From assembly GCF_000019725.1 (NCBI RefSeq), contig NC_010505.1, positions 2,979,001-3,043,000 on the forward strand: DNA of 64,000 nucleotides, written 5' to 3'. The stretch is from Methylobacterium radiotolerans JCM 2831. GTDB lineage: Bacteria; Pseudomonadota; Alphaproteobacteria; Rhizobiales; Beijerinckiaceae. The notes beneath the pieces were generated by a model. It searched no databases, had not been told where the DNA came from, and was given only the letters and a program-made list of their open reading frames with translations. A program made the position numbers and the translations under genes. This document shows, in pieces, positions 17,581-26,699 of the stretch (position 1 is its first letter; each line of letters starts with the position of its first letter).

Positions 17581-18273
17581 ATGGCCGGACCGATCGTCTT
17601 CGTCGGGGACTCGATCACGGAGCTCTGGGGCTTCCATCGAGCCGGCACCTTCGAGGCTTACGACCTCATCCCCCGCGGTGGCTCCGGCCAGACGGCGCGC
17701 TGGATCACCATGCGGTTCGCCCGCGACCTCGCGGAGACCGAAGCCTGGGGCGTGCATCTCCTGTGCGGTGTCAACGATATCGGCCGCAACGAGGGCGTCT
17801 TCGTCCCGGTCGAGGAGATCTGCCGGACGCTCGCCGGCATGCTCGACGAGGCCCGCGCCCTGGGCGTGAAGGCCTGGATCGGCTCGCTGACGCCGGTGGA
17901 CGGGATCCCGTGGAACCCGGAGGTGCGGGACGCACCCGCCATGATCGCGGCGGTCAACGCGTGGCTCCGCGACCATGCCCACGAGCATGGCGCGACGTTC
18001 ATCGACTATCACGCCGTGCTGGCGACGGAGACCGGTGGGCTCCGGCCCGACTACGGGACGGACGGGCTTCACCTGAGCCCGGCGGGCTACGCGGCGATCG
18101 AGCCGCTGATGCTCCGAGCCCTGGGGCGGATCCCGGATGCCGGGCCCGTCCTGCCCGCGAGAGAACCGCCCGCCGAGACGACAGGGTCCCTTCGCGCGCG
18201 CCTCACCGGCCTCGCGGTGGCAGCGGCGGCGCTGCTGGCCGCCATCACCGCCCTGGTTCTCGAACTCCGCTGA
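17581..18273 (+). CDS. SGNH/GDSL hydrolase with C-terminal membrane helix
   Basis: Starts 3 bp after its neighbour and has 230 residues. The catalytic blocks are clear: IVFVGDSITELWGF (block I, Ser), GGSGQTAR (block II), LCGVNDIGRN (block III, GxND) and DGLHLSPAGYAAIEP (block V, D-x-x-H). The C-terminus ends in one membrane helix, GLAVAAAALLAAITALVLEL, so it is tail-anchored, with the enzyme domain on the cytoplasmic side unless there is another export route. Acyl-ester hydrolysis is the family activity and the substrate is unknown. It converges directly on ilvD with no gap. Confidence 0.85.
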   Translation: MAGPIVFVGDSITELWGFHRAGTFEAYDLIPRGGSGQTARWITMRFARDLAETEAWGVHLLCGVNDIGRNEGVFVPVEEICRTLAGMLDEARALGVKAWIGSLTPVDGIPWNPEVRDAPAMIAAVNAWLRDHAHEHGATFIDYHAVLATETGGLRPDYGTDGLHLSPAGYAAIEPLMLRALGRIPDAGPVLPAREPPAETTGSLRARLTGLAVAAAALLAAITALVLELR

Positions 18274-20103
18274 TCAGACCCGGCGAACCGCGCCGTGCGC
18301 CGCGCTCGTCGTGAGCAGAGCGTAGGCGCGCAGCGCCGCGCTGACCTTGCGCTTGCGCGGCTTCGCCGGCTGCCAGCCCGCAGCCTCCTGGGCGCTGCGC
18401 CGCTGATCCAGTTCTGCCTGGTCGACCTCGAGCTGGATTCGCCGGTTCGGGATGTCGATGGCGATCCGGTCGCCGTCGCGCACGAGGCCGATCAGGCCGC
18501 CCTCGGCGGCCTCCGGCGAGACGTGCCCGATGGAGAGGCCCGACGACCCGCCGGAGAACCGCCCGTCGGTGACGAGGGCGCAGGCCTTCCCGAGCCCCTT
18601 CGATTTCAGGTAGCTCGTCGGGTAGAGCATCTCCTGCATGCCGGGACCGCCGCGGGGACCCTCGTAGCGGATCAGCACGACCTCGCCCGCCGTCACCTTG
18701 CCGTTGAGGATGCCGTCGACGGCCGCGTCCTGGCTCTCGAACACGCGGGCGGTGCCCGTGAAGGTCAGAATCGAGGCGTCGACGCCCGCGGTCTTCACGA
18801 TACAGCCCTGCTCGGCGAGGTTGCCGTAGAGCACGGCGAGGCCGCCATCCTGCGAATAGGCGTGTGCCGCGTCGCGGATGACGCCGCCCTCGCGGTCGAG
18901 ATCGAGCGCGTCGAACCGGGATTCCTGACTGAACGCCACCTGGGTCGGCACGCCGCCCGGCGCCGCTTGGTAGAAGGTCTTCACCGAGGCGGCCGGTTCG
19001 CCGCGCACGTCCCAGCGGGCGAGCGCGGCGCCGAGCGTCCCGGCAGAGACGTTGCCGACGCTGGTGTCGATCAGGCCGGCCCGGTCGAGCTCGCCCAGGA
19101 TGCCCATGATCCCGCCGGCGCGATGCACGTCCTCCATGTGGACGTTGGCCACTGCCGGGGCGACCTTGCACAGCACCGGCACACGCCGCGACAGCCGGTC
19201 GATGTCCGCCATGGTGAAGGGCACCTCGCCCTCGTGGGCGGCGGCCAGCAGGTGCAGCACCGTGTTGGTCGACCCGCCCATGGCGATGTCGAGGGTCATG
19301 GCGTTCTCGAACGCCCGGAAGCTCGCGACCGCGCGCGGCAGCACGCCGGCGTCGTCCTGCTCGTAGTGGCGGCGGGCCAGATCGACGATCAGGTGGCCGG
19401 CCTCGACGAAGAGGCGCTTGCGGTCGGCGTGGGTGGCGAGCACCGAGCCGTTGCCCGGCAGCGCCAGCCCGAGGGCCTCGGTGAGGCAGTTCATCGAGTT
19501 CGCCGTGAACATGCCCGAGCAGGAGCCGCAGGTCGGGCAAGCCGAGCGCTCGATGACGGCGACATCCTCGTCGGAGATCCGGTCGTCGGCGGCGGCGATC
19601 ATCGCGTCGACGAGGTCGACCTTCTTGGCGATGCCCGGCAGCTGGACCTTGCCGGCCTCCATCGGGCCGCCGGAGACGAACACGGTCGGGATGTTGAGGC
19701 GCAAAGTCGCCATCAGCATGCCGGGGGTGATCTTGTCGCAGTTCGAGATGCACACCATCGCGTCGGCGCAGTGCGCGTTGACCATGTACTCGACGGAATC
19801 GGCGATCAATTCGCGGGACGGCAGCGAGTACAGCATCCCGTCGTGGCCCATCGCGATGCCGTCATCGACCGCGATGGTGTTGAACTCCTTGGCGACGCCG
19901 CCGGCCGCCTCAATCTCCCGCGCGACGAGCTGGCCGAGATCCTTGAGGTGGACGTGGCCCGGCACGAACTGCGTGAAGGAGTTCACCACGGCGATGATCG
20001 GCTTGCCGAAGTCCGAGTCCTTCATGCCGGTGGCGCGCCAGAGGCCGCGGGCGCCGGCCATATTGCGGCCGTGGGTCGTGGTGCGTGAGCGATAGGCGGG
20101 CAT
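18274..20103 (-). CDS. ilvD: dihydroxy-acid dehydratase
   Basis: Iron-sulfur enzyme that dehydrates 2,3-dihydroxy acids to 2-keto acids in valine and isoleucine synthesis. The 609-residue protein from the ATG at 20103 begins [20 protein letters not shown], as in the E. coli-type long form. The cluster cysteines sit in [12 protein letters not shown] and [19 protein letters not shown]. The C-terminal [23 protein letters not shown] is the other family hallmark. It is monocistronic by position, divergent from the adenine deaminase gene across 127 bp. Confidence 0.97.
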   Translation of the reverse strand: MPAYRSRTTTHGRNMAGARGLWRATGMKDSDFGKPIIAVVNSFTQFVPGHVHLKDLGQLVAREIEAAGGVAKEFNTIAVDDGIAMGHDGMLYSLPSRELIADSVEYMVNAHCADAMVCISNCDKITPGMLMATLRLNIPTVFVSGGPMEAGKVQLPGIAKKVDLVDAMIAAADDRISDEDVAVIERSACPTCGSCSGMFTANSMNCLTEALGLALPGNGSVLATHADRKRLFVEAGHLIVDLARRHYEQDDAGVLPRAVASFRAFENAMTLDIAMGGSTNTVLHLLAAAHEGEVPFTMADIDRLSRRVPVLCKVAPAVANVHMEDVHRAGGIMGILGELDRAGLIDTSVGNVSAGTLGAALARWDVRGEPAASVKTFYQAAPGGVPTQVAFSQESRFDALDLDREGGVIRDAAHAYSQDGGLAVLYGNLAEQGCIVKTAGVDASILTFTGTARVFESQDAAVDGILNGKVTAGEVVLIRYEGPRGGPGMQEMLYPTSYLKSKGLGKACALVTDGRFSGGSSGLSIGHVSPEAAEGGLIGLVRDGDRIAIDIPNRRIQLEVDQAELDQRRSAQEAAGWQPAKPRKRKVSAALRAYALLTTSAAHGAVRRV

Positions 20104-20230
20104 CGAGAGCTTCGACCAGTTCAAAGGTGAGCGGCTTCTGCGCCCGCGCCCGCGCATCCGCAAGCGTCGCGGAGGGGCTGGCACCCGTGGCATGCTTCTG
20201 GCGGATGGCAGGGCGGAGGGGCGACTCGCG

Positions 20231-21952
20231 ATGACACAGGTGGATTTCCTCCGGCGGGCCATCGCGCAGGGTCAGGGCCGCGTCGACGCCGACCTCGTCC
20301 TGAAGGGCGGCCGCTTCCTCGACCTCGTCACGGGCGACCTCGTCGCCTCCGACATCGCGATCTGCGGCGACCGGATCGTCGGGACCTTCGGGCAGTACCG
20401 CGGCGCCCGGGAGATCGACGTGTCCGGCAAGGTCGTGGTGCCGGGCTTCATCGACACTCACTTCCACGTCGAATCGTCGCTGATGCCGCCGCAGGAATAT
20501 GAGCGGTGCGTCCTGCCGCACGGCGTCACCACCGGGATCTGCGACCCGCACGAGATGGCCAACGTGCTCGGCACCGACGCCTTCACGTGGTTCCTGAGAT
20601 CCGCCGAGACCCTGGCGATGGACCTGCGCGTGCAGCTCTCCTCCTGCGTCCCCGCCACCGACCACCTGGAGACCTCCGGCGCCCGGATCGAGGCGCAGGA
20701 TCTCGCCCCCTTCGCGGCCCATCCGAAGGTGATCGGCCTCGCCGAGTTCATGAACTTCCCGGGCGTGCTGGCGGCGGATCCCGGCGTGCTGGACAAGCTC
20801 GCCGCCTTCCAAGGGCGGCACATCGACGGGCACGCGCCGCTCCTGCGTGGCCTCGGGCTCAACGGCTACATCGCCGCCGGCATCCGCACCGAGCACGAGG
20901 CAACCTCGCCCGAGGAGGCCCGCGAGAAGCTCTCGAAGGGCATGACCGTGCTGATCCGGGAGGGCTCGGTCTGCAAGGACCTGCACGCCCTCGCGCCGAT
21001 CCTGACCGAGCGGACGGCGCCGTTCCTGGCCTTCTGCACCGATGACCGGAATCCCCTCGACATCGCCGAGGAGGGCCATCTCGACTTCGTCGTCCGCACG
21101 GCCATCGCCCTCGGCGTGCCGCCGCTGGCCGCCTACCGCGCGGCGTCCTGGTCGGCGGCCCGCGCCTTCGGGCTGCACGACCGGGGCCTCGTCGCGCCCG
21201 GCCAGCGCGCCGATCTCGTGGTCCTCGACGATCTCGCCGCCTGCGCGGTGTCGCGGGTGCTCAGCGCGGGGCGCCCGGTCGACGCAGCGCTCTTCGACGC
21301 GCGCGCGCCGGTCGAGCCGATCGGTCGCCGGAGCGTGCGGGCGCGGCGCGTGACGGCGGCGGACTTTGCCGCGCCGGGCTCCGGTCCGTCGACGCCGGTG
21401 ATCGGGGTGGTGCCCGGCAAGATCATCACTCTGCGCCACGACCTCACCTTGCCCTATTCCGGCGGCGAGCGCCGGATCGACCTGGGTCAGGACGTCATCA
21501 AGGTCGCCGTCGTCGAGCGCCACGGCCGCACGGCACCGGGCGGGCGCGGCATCGGCGTCGCGTTCGTCAAAGGATTCGGCCTCCGGCGCGGGGCCATCGC
21601 CTCGTCGGTCGGGCACGACAGCCACAACATCACGGTGGTCGGGGCGGACGATGCCGACATGGCCGTGGCGGTGAACCGGCTCGGAGAGATCGAGGGCGGC
21701 TTCGTGGTGGTCGAGGGCGGCCGCGTGCTGGCCGAGATCGCGCTGCCGGTGGCCGGCCTGATGAGCCTGATGCCGTTCGAAACCATCCGGCGATCCCTCG
21801 TAACCCTGCGCGACGCGGCGCGAAGCCTCGATGTCGTCCTCCCCGAGCCCTTCCTGCAGGTCGCGTTCCTGCCCCTGCCCGTCATTCCTCACCTCAAGAT
21901 CACCGACCGGGGTCTCGTGGATGTCGACCGCTTCGCGCTGATCGACCCTTGA
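20231..21952 (+). CDS. ade: adenine deaminase
   Basis: Metal-dependent amidohydrolase that converts adenine to hypoxanthine plus ammonia, for purine salvage and nitrogen recovery. Length is 573 residues from the ATG at 20231, which follows GGAGGGG; an in-frame ATG at 20192 is less likely. The metal motif is [13 protein letters not shown], the second metal region is [13 protein letters not shown], and the C-terminal domain carries [26 protein letters not shown], characteristic of Ade rather than other amidohydrolases. It is followed within 3 bp by the palindrome that precedes the ohr-like gene. Confidence 0.95.
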   Translation: MTQVDFLRRAIAQGQGRVDADLVLKGGRFLDLVTGDLVASDIAICGDRIVGTFGQYRGAREIDVSGKVVVPGFIDTHFHVESSLMPPQEYERCVLPHGVTTGICDPHEMANVLGTDAFTWFLRSAETLAMDLRVQLSSCVPATDHLETSGARIEAQDLAPFAAHPKVIGLAEFMNFPGVLAADPGVLDKLAAFQGRHIDGHAPLLRGLGLNGYIAAGIRTEHEATSPEEAREKLSKGMTVLIREGSVCKDLHALAPILTERTAPFLAFCTDDRNPLDIAEEGHLDFVVRTAIALGVPPLAAYRAASWSAARAFGLHDRGLVAPGQRADLVVLDDLAACAVSRVLSAGRPVDAALFDARAPVEPIGRRSVRARRVTAADFAAPGSGPSTPVIGVVPGKIITLRHDLTLPYSGGERRIDLGQDVIKVAVVERHGRTAPGGRGIGVAFVKGFGLRRGAIASSVGHDSHNITVVGADDADMAVAVNRLGEIEGGFVVVEGGRVLAEIALPVAGLMSLMPFETIRRSLVTLRDAARSLDVVLPEPFLQVAFLPLPVIPHLKITDRGLVDVDRFALIDP

Positions 21953-21954
21953 AA

Positions 21955-21974
21955 TTAGATTGCGCGCAATCTAA
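21955..21974. promoter_or_regulatory. 20-bp perfect palindrome upstream of the ohr-like gene (candidate OhrR operator)
   Basis: TTAGATTGCG followed immediately by CGCAATCTAA is a perfect palindrome, 64 bp before the start of the peroxidase gene. Organic-hydroperoxide resistance genes are commonly controlled by the MarR-family repressor OhrR at such AT-flanked palindromes. No regulator gene is adjacent, so the assignment is by analogy. Confidence 0.55.
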
Positions 21975-22038
21975 CTGGGCTGTGCGGAAGCGAGTCGGCA
22001 CCTACATGCCGGCGGCATCCCCCAAACCGGAGAGTCCC

Positions 22039-22464
22039 ATGCCCGTAGACGTGAAGTACCGCACCTCCGCCACTGCCACCGGCGGCCGCGACGGCGCCGC
22101 TCGGACGGCCGACGGCAACTTCGAAGTCAAGCTCTCGACTCCGAAGGAGCTCGGCGGCGCGGGCGGTCCGGGCGCGAACCCGGAGCAGCTCTTCGCGTCC
22201 GGCTACTCGGCCTGCTTCCTGGGCGCCATGAAGGCCGTCGCGCCGTCGCTGCAGCTGAAGGTCCCGGCCGACACCAGCGTCACCGCAGAAGTCGGCATCG
22301 GCCCGCGCTCCGAGGGCGGCTTCGGCATCACCGCCGACCTGACGATCAGCCTGCCGGGCCTCGACCGCGCCGACGCGCAGAAGCTCGTCGACGCCGCTCA
22401 CCAGGTCTGCCCGTACTCCAACGCGACCCGCGGCAACGTCAACGTCGGTCTGAAGCTGGCCTGA
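22039..22464 (+). CDS. Ohr/OsmC-family organic hydroperoxide reductase
   Basis: Thiol peroxidase of 141 residues that reduces organic hydroperoxides using a reactive cysteine pair. The first conserved cysteine is in FASGYSACFLGAM and the second in AAHQVCPYSNATRGN, the standard Ohr arrangement. The arginine near the start of the mature fold (GRDGAARTADG) also fits. Start at the ATG at 22039, in the frame MPVDVKYR. A palindromic operator candidate lies upstream, so induction by hydroperoxide is likely. A GC-rich hairpin follows. Confidence 0.93.
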   Translation: MPVDVKYRTSATATGGRDGAARTADGNFEVKLSTPKELGGAGGPGANPEQLFASGYSACFLGAMKAVAPSLQLKVPADTSVTAEVGIGPRSEGGFGITADLTISLPGLDRADAQKLVDAAHQVCPYSNATRGNVNVGLKLA

Positions 22465-22475
22465 GCCCGCTCGGC

Positions 22476-22501
22476 GCGGGCCGCGCGTCCGCGCGGCCCG
22501 C
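22476..22501. terminator. strong GC hairpin between converging genes
   Basis: An 11-bp perfect stem (GCGGGCCGCGC / GCGCGGCCCGC) with a GTCC loop lies 12 bp after the peroxidase stop, in the gap before the converging dehydratase gene. There is no T-run; the terminator role is inferred. Confidence 0.55.
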
Positions 22502-22617
22502 GCCCACTCGGCCCGTCGACGCATCCGCGGGCCGATGCGACGCCGCCGGCCACACGCGGCGCGCCGACGGCACTGATCCCCGGCTGATCCCAGGCGCGGA
22601 CCGAGCGGTCCGGCCTC

Positions 22618-23451
22618 TCACGCGTCGCCCCGGGCCCGCATGCAGACATGGCCCGCCGCGTCGAGCGTCACGCCCTCGAACACCGTCCCGCAGACCCGCC
22701 CGCAGACCCGGAAGATCTGGTTGGCGGTCATCGGCGACACCCCGCGATAGGCGAATTTCCGCGGCCCGTGTCCCAGGAGCGTCGCGGCGAGGTTCATCAG
22801 CAGCGTGGCCTGCATCGGGCCGTGAACGACGAGGTCGGCGTAGCCCTCCACCCGCGTCGCGTAGGGCTGATCGTAGTGGAAGCGGTGGCCGTTGAAAGTC
22901 ATCGCCGAGTAGCGGAACAGCAGCGTCGGCGTCGCCGATACGTCCCAGATCGCCGCGTATGCTTCGGGATCGTCGCGCTCGGGCGCAGCACTTGTTCCGC
23001 TCTGCGCGCCCGCCGCCTCGCGGTAGACGATGTCCTGCCGCTCGCGGATCGCGACGCCCCGTCCTGTCGCCACCGTGTGGTCGACGGTGACGAAGCACAG
23101 GCTCCCGCTCCGACCGCTCTTGAAGGCGACGTCCCGCACGGTCTCGGTGCGCGTCACCGCGTCCCCCGCGCGCAGGCCCGAGGCCGTCTCGATCTCGCCC
23201 CCCGCCCACATCCGCCGGGGCAGCGGCACGGGCGGCAGGAAGCCGCCCTTGGCGGCGTGGCCGTCCGGACCGAGGGCATCGGCCGGTGGCGTCTCGGGCG
23301 CGAGGCACCAGTGCAGCGCCGGTGGCGCGATCCCGTCGGAGACCGGCGCCAGGTGAGGCGCGAAGGTCGCGCGGAACTCCGCGAGGAGGCGCGGGGTGAC
23401 GAGGTCGGACGCCTCTCGCGTCCGGCCGATCCAGGCAGTGAGATCGGTCAT
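22618..23451 (-). CDS. MaoC-type double hot-dog enoyl-CoA/ACP hydratase, HTD2/mesaconyl-C4-CoA hydratase-like
   Basis: Protein of 277 residues resembling the FAS1-type dehydratase N-lobe plus MaoC C-lobe found in mesaconyl-C4-CoA hydratase and fungal HTD2-like enzymes. The N-lobe has PPALHWCLAPE, LPPVPLPRRMWAGGEIE and VTRTETVRDVAFKSGRSG, all common in this family. The C-lobe has TLLFRYSAMTFNGHRFHYD and VVHGPMQATLLM. The reaction would add water to a 2-enoyl-CoA or reverse it. It starts one base after the acyl-CoA dehydrogenase stop, so it is the last gene of the CoA-transferase, SDR and dehydrogenase operon. Confidence 0.85.
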   Translation of the reverse strand: MTDLTAWIGRTREASDLVTPRLLAEFRATFAPHLAPVSDGIAPPALHWCLAPETPPADALGPDGHAAKGGFLPPVPLPRRMWAGGEIETASGLRAGDAVTRTETVRDVAFKSGRSGSLCFVTVDHTVATGRGVAIRERQDIVYREAAGAQSGTSAAPERDDPEAYAAIWDVSATPTLLFRYSAMTFNGHRFHYDQPYATRVEGYADLVVHGPMQATLLMNLAATLLGHGPRKFAYRGVSPMTANQIFRVCGRVCGTVFEGVTLDAAGHVCMRARGDA

Positions 23452-23452
23452 C

Positions 23453-24601
23453 TCAGTACGACCGCGGCAGGCCGAGGACGTGCTCGGACAGGTAGGCGAG
23501 GATCAGGTTCGTGGAGATCGGGGCGACCTGATAGAGGCGCGTCTCGCGGAACTTGCGCTCCACGTCGTACTCCTCGGCGAATCCGAAGCCGCCATGGGTC
23601 TGGATGCAGGCGTTGGCCGCCTCGAAGGAGGCGTCGGCGGCGAGCATCTTGGCCATGTTAGCCTCGGCCCCGGGATTGGCGCCGCCCTCGTAGAGGGTCA
23701 GCGCCTCGCGGACCATGAGTTCGGCCGCGCGCATGTTCGCGTAAGCCTTCGCGATCGGGAACTGCACACCCTGGTTGGCGCCGATCGGCCGGCCGAACAC
23801 GGACCGCTCTCCGGCATAGGCGCGGGCCCTGTCGATGAACCACTTGGCGTCGCCGACGCACTCGGCGGCGATCAGGATCCGCTCGGCATTCATGCCGGAC
23901 AGGATGTAGCGGAAGCCCCTGCCCTCCTCGCCGATGAGGTTCTGCGCCGGCACCCGGAGATTGTCGAAGAAGACCTCGGTGGTGGCGTGGTTCATCATGG
24001 TGCGGATCGGCCGGATCGTGAGGCCGTTGCCCTTCGCCGCGCGCATGTCGACGAGGAGCACCGACAGCCCGTCCGTGCGCTTCATGCCCTCGGCCTTCGG
24101 CGTGGTGCGGGCGAGGAGCAGCATCAGGTCCGAGTGCTCGGCGCGGCTGGTCCAGATCTTCTGGCCGTTGACGACGTAGTGGTCGCCCTCCAGGCGCGCC
24201 GTCGTCTTCAGGCTGCCGGTGTCGGTGCCGGAGGTCGGCTCGGTCACGCCGAAGGCCTGGAGCCGCAGGCGGCCCTCCGCGATGGCCGGCAGGTACTCGG
24301 CCTTCTGCGCCTCCGAGCCGTGCCGAAGCAGCGTCCCCATCGTGTACATCTGAGCGTGGCAGGCGCCGCCGTTGCAACCCGCCCGCTGCACCTCCTCGAG
24401 GATCGCGGCGGCGGCCGAGAGCGGCAGGCCGGAGCCGCCGTACGCCTCGGGGATCAGCACCGACAGGTAGCCGCTCTCGGTCAGCGCGTTCACGAACGCG
24501 GTCGGGTAGGCCATCTCACGGTCGAGGGCCCGCCAGTACGGTCCCGGGAAGCCGGCGCAGAGCTTGGCGACCGCCTCGCGGATCTCGGTATAGGATTCCA
24601 T
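23453..24601 (-). CDS. acyl-CoA dehydrogenase
   Basis: Flavoprotein of 382 residues that oxidises an acyl-CoA at C2-C3, passing electrons to ETF. The substrate-domain motif is FGVTEPTSGTDTGSLKT, and the FAD-binding C-domain has RSVFGRPIGANQGVQFPIAKAYANMRAAEL and CIQTHGGFGFAEEYDVERKFRE. The usual catalytic glutamate near the C-terminus (E-G-T) is replaced by APIST; a glutamate in SGMNAERILIA matches the isovaleryl-CoA dehydrogenase-type base position. Preference for branched or dicarboxyl acyl-CoA is a guess. Start ATG at 24601 behind GAGGAG. Confidence 0.92.
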   Translation of the reverse strand: MESYTEIREAVAKLCAGFPGPYWRALDREMAYPTAFVNALTESGYLSVLIPEAYGGSGLPLSAAAAILEEVQRAGCNGGACHAQMYTMGTLLRHGSEAQKAEYLPAIAEGRLRLQAFGVTEPTSGTDTGSLKTTARLEGDHYVVNGQKIWTSRAEHSDLMLLLARTTPKAEGMKRTDGLSVLLVDMRAAKGNGLTIRPIRTMMNHATTEVFFDNLRVPAQNLIGEEGRGFRYILSGMNAERILIAAECVGDAKWFIDRARAYAGERSVFGRPIGANQGVQFPIAKAYANMRAAELMVREALTLYEGGANPGAEANMAKMLAADASFEAANACIQTHGGFGFAEEYDVERKFRETRLYQVAPISTNLILAYLSEHVLGLPRSY

Positions 24602-24611
24602 CGGGAACTCC

Positions 24612-25361
24612 TCAGGCCGTGCGGCCGCCGTCGACCGGCAGATCGACGCCGGTGATGAACGCCGCCTCGTCGGAGGCGAGGAACAGGGCCGCCGCCGCGA
24701 TGTCGCTCGCCTCCGACAGGCGCCCGAGCGGGATCGTGGCGATGAAGCGGTCGCGATTCTCGGGCGTGTCGAGGACGCCCATGAAGTGCTCGAGGAGCCC
24801 CGTGGCGCCCATGACCGGGCAGAGGGCGTTCACCCGGATCTTCCAGGGCGCCAGCTCCAGGGCGAGGGATTTCGAGGCGAGGCTCGCCGCCCCCTTGGAG
24901 GCGTTGTACCACGTCAGCCCCGGGCGCGGCCGCAGCGCCGCCGTCGAGCTGACATTCAGGATCGCGCCGCCGCCGGCGTCGCGCATCAGCGGGGCGACTT
25001 CCCGGACGTAGTGGAAGATCGACTTCACGTTGACCCGGAAGACCCGGTCGAAGTCCTCCTCGGTCACCTCCATCAGCGGCTTGTTGCGATGGGTGGTGCC
25101 GGCGTTGTTGACGAGAACGTTCGGCACGCCGAAGCGCTGCCGCGTCTCGGCGACGCTGGCGGCGACGTCGGCGGCCAAGCCGACATCGGCGGCGATCGCG
25201 ATCGCGTTGTCGCCGATTGCCGCGGCGACACGCTCGGCCGCCGCGCCGTCGATGTCGACGCAGGCGACCTTGGCGCCCTCCGCGGCGAAGCGCTGGGCGA
25301 TCCCGGCCCCGAAGCCGCTGCCAGCCCCCGTCACGAGCGCGATCTTGCCGTCCAGTCTCAT
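24612..25361 (-). CDS. short-chain dehydrogenase/reductase (SDR), FabG-like
   Basis: Classical SDR of 249 residues. The cofactor motif is VTGAGSGFGAGIAQRFA (TGxxxGxG); CVDID after strand 2 favours NAD(H). VLVNNAGTTH supplies NNAG, the catalytic serine is in ILNVSSTAA and the Tyr-Lys pair in TWYNASKGA. The probable job in this cluster is to oxidise the 3-hydroxyacyl-CoA formed by the hydratase next door, inferred from context. Start codon ATG at 25361 sits 3 bp behind a perfect GGGAGGAG. The acyl-CoA dehydrogenase gene follows after 10 bp. Confidence 0.9.
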   Translation of the reverse strand: MRLDGKIALVTGAGSGFGAGIAQRFAAEGAKVACVDIDGAAAERVAAAIGDNAIAIAADVGLAADVAASVAETRQRFGVPNVLVNNAGTTHRNKPLMEVTEEDFDRVFRVNVKSIFHYVREVAPLMRDAGGGAILNVSSTAALRPRPGLTWYNASKGAASLASKSLALELAPWKIRVNALCPVMGATGLLEHFMGVLDTPENRDRFIATIPLGRLSEASDIAAAALFLASDEAAFITGVDLPVDGGRTA

Positions 25362-25404
25362 CGTCTCCTCCCGCCGTTCATGTTCTGCCGTCGTATCGCA
25401 GTCC

Positions 25405-26541
25405 TCAGTCGCGGCGACCGAATTCCTCCCGGATCCGCGCCCCGTGCTCGTCGATCGCCGGAACCGGGCCGAGGGCGCGGACCTCGCCGTCGATCAGCAC
25501 CGGCGGCGCCACGATCCGGGCCGGCCCCGAAGGCGTCCGGACCTCCGCGCGGATCAGCGCCGGGTGCGCGGCGAGATCCGCCAGCGTGTTGACGAAGCCG
25601 TAGGCGGTGCCCGCCGCCTTCAGCCGGGCGGCGGCCGCGTCGCGGCTGAGCCGCACCAGCTCGGCGCCGACGCGCAGGTCGACCGCGGCGCGGTTGGCCA
25701 CCCGGGCATTGTTGGACGCGAAGCCCTCGGCCCGGGCGAGGTCGGGCTCCCCGAGGACGCCGGCGCAGAAACTCGCCCACTCGCGCTCGTTCTGGATCGA
25801 GATCAGCACCAGGCTGCCGTCGGCCGTGGGGAAGGCGCCGTAGGGGCAGATCGAGGGATGCGCGAGGCCGACCCGCCGCGGGGCCTGCCCCGTCCCCTCG
25901 AAGTAGAGCAGCGGCACGTTCATCCAGTCGGCGGCGCCGCTGAACAGGCTGACCTCCAGGGCGCAGCCCTGTCCGGTGATCCCGCGGGCGATCAGCGCCT
26001 CGAGAACGGCGGCGTGGGCGTCCATCCCGCAGGCGACGTCGCAGACGGAGACGCCGACGCGCCCGGGTCCGGCCGGATGTCCGGTGATCCCGGCGAGCCC
26101 GCTCTCGGCCTGGACCAGCAGGTCGTAGGCCTTCATGTCGCTGTAGGCGTTGCCGGTGCCGTAACCGGAGATGTCGACGGTGATCAGCCGCGGATAGCGC
26201 GCCCGCAGCTCCGCCGTGCCGAAGCCCGCCCGGGCGGCCGCGCCGGGGGCGAGATTCTGCACGAACACGTCGGCCTGCGCGAGGATCGCGTGCAGCAGGC
26301 GGGCATCGGCCGGATCCTTGATGTCGGCGACGAGGCTCTCCTTGCCGCGGTTGAGCCAGACGAAGTAGCTCGCCAGCCCGTTGACCGCCGAGTCGTAGCC
26401 GCGGGCGAAATCACCCTCCGGCCGCTCGATCTTGATGACCCGGGCCCCGGCATCGGCGAGCCGCGAGGTGCAGTAGGGCGCGGCGACCGCCTGCTCCAGG
26501 GCGAGCACGGTGAGCCCTCGCAGCGGCAGGTTCTGGCTCAT
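25405..26541 (-). CDS. family III CoA-transferase (CaiB/BaiF)
   Basis: CoA-transferase of 378 residues that moves CoA from a donor such as succinyl-CoA to a carboxylic acid. Typical features are the opening LPLRGLTVLALEQAVAAPYCTSRLADAGARVIKIERPEGDFARGYD (seen at its start), LNRGKESLVADIKDP, and the catalytic aspartate in VGVSVCDVACGMDAHAAVLEAL. It is the first gene of the minus-strand operon with the SDR, dehydrogenase and hydratase genes, so it probably activates the substrate acid. The length is near the family norm. Confidence 0.91.
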   Translation of the reverse strand: MSQNLPLRGLTVLALEQAVAAPYCTSRLADAGARVIKIERPEGDFARGYDSAVNGLASYFVWLNRGKESLVADIKDPADARLLHAILAQADVFVQNLAPGAAARAGFGTAELRARYPRLITVDISGYGTGNAYSDMKAYDLLVQAESGLAGITGHPAGPGRVGVSVCDVACGMDAHAAVLEALIARGITGQGCALEVSLFSGAADWMNVPLLYFEGTGQAPRRVGLAHPSICPYGAFPTADGSLVLISIQNEREWASFCAGVLGEPDLARAEGFASNNARVANRAAVDLRVGAELVRLSRDAAAARLKAAGTAYGFVNTLADLAAHPALIRAEVRTPSGPARIVAPPVLIDGEVRALGPVPAIDEHGARIREEFGRRD

Positions 26542-26699
26542 CCGGATCCTTCGGCGTCGCGCGGTCTCAGAGGGCCGGCAGCGAATGAACTGGAACGGCG
26601 AGCCTCCCCGCCAAGCGTGTTGCGGTGACAGGGCCGCCCGGCCGTCGGCTTCGCGGCGCCTGTCCCGCGACGCTCAGCGCGCGGAGGCGGCGGTCGGCC

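Noticed and set aside
18245..19753. A 502-codon minus-strand frame over ilvD
   Set aside because: It is in another frame of the same strand as ilvD and is a low-complexity shadow.
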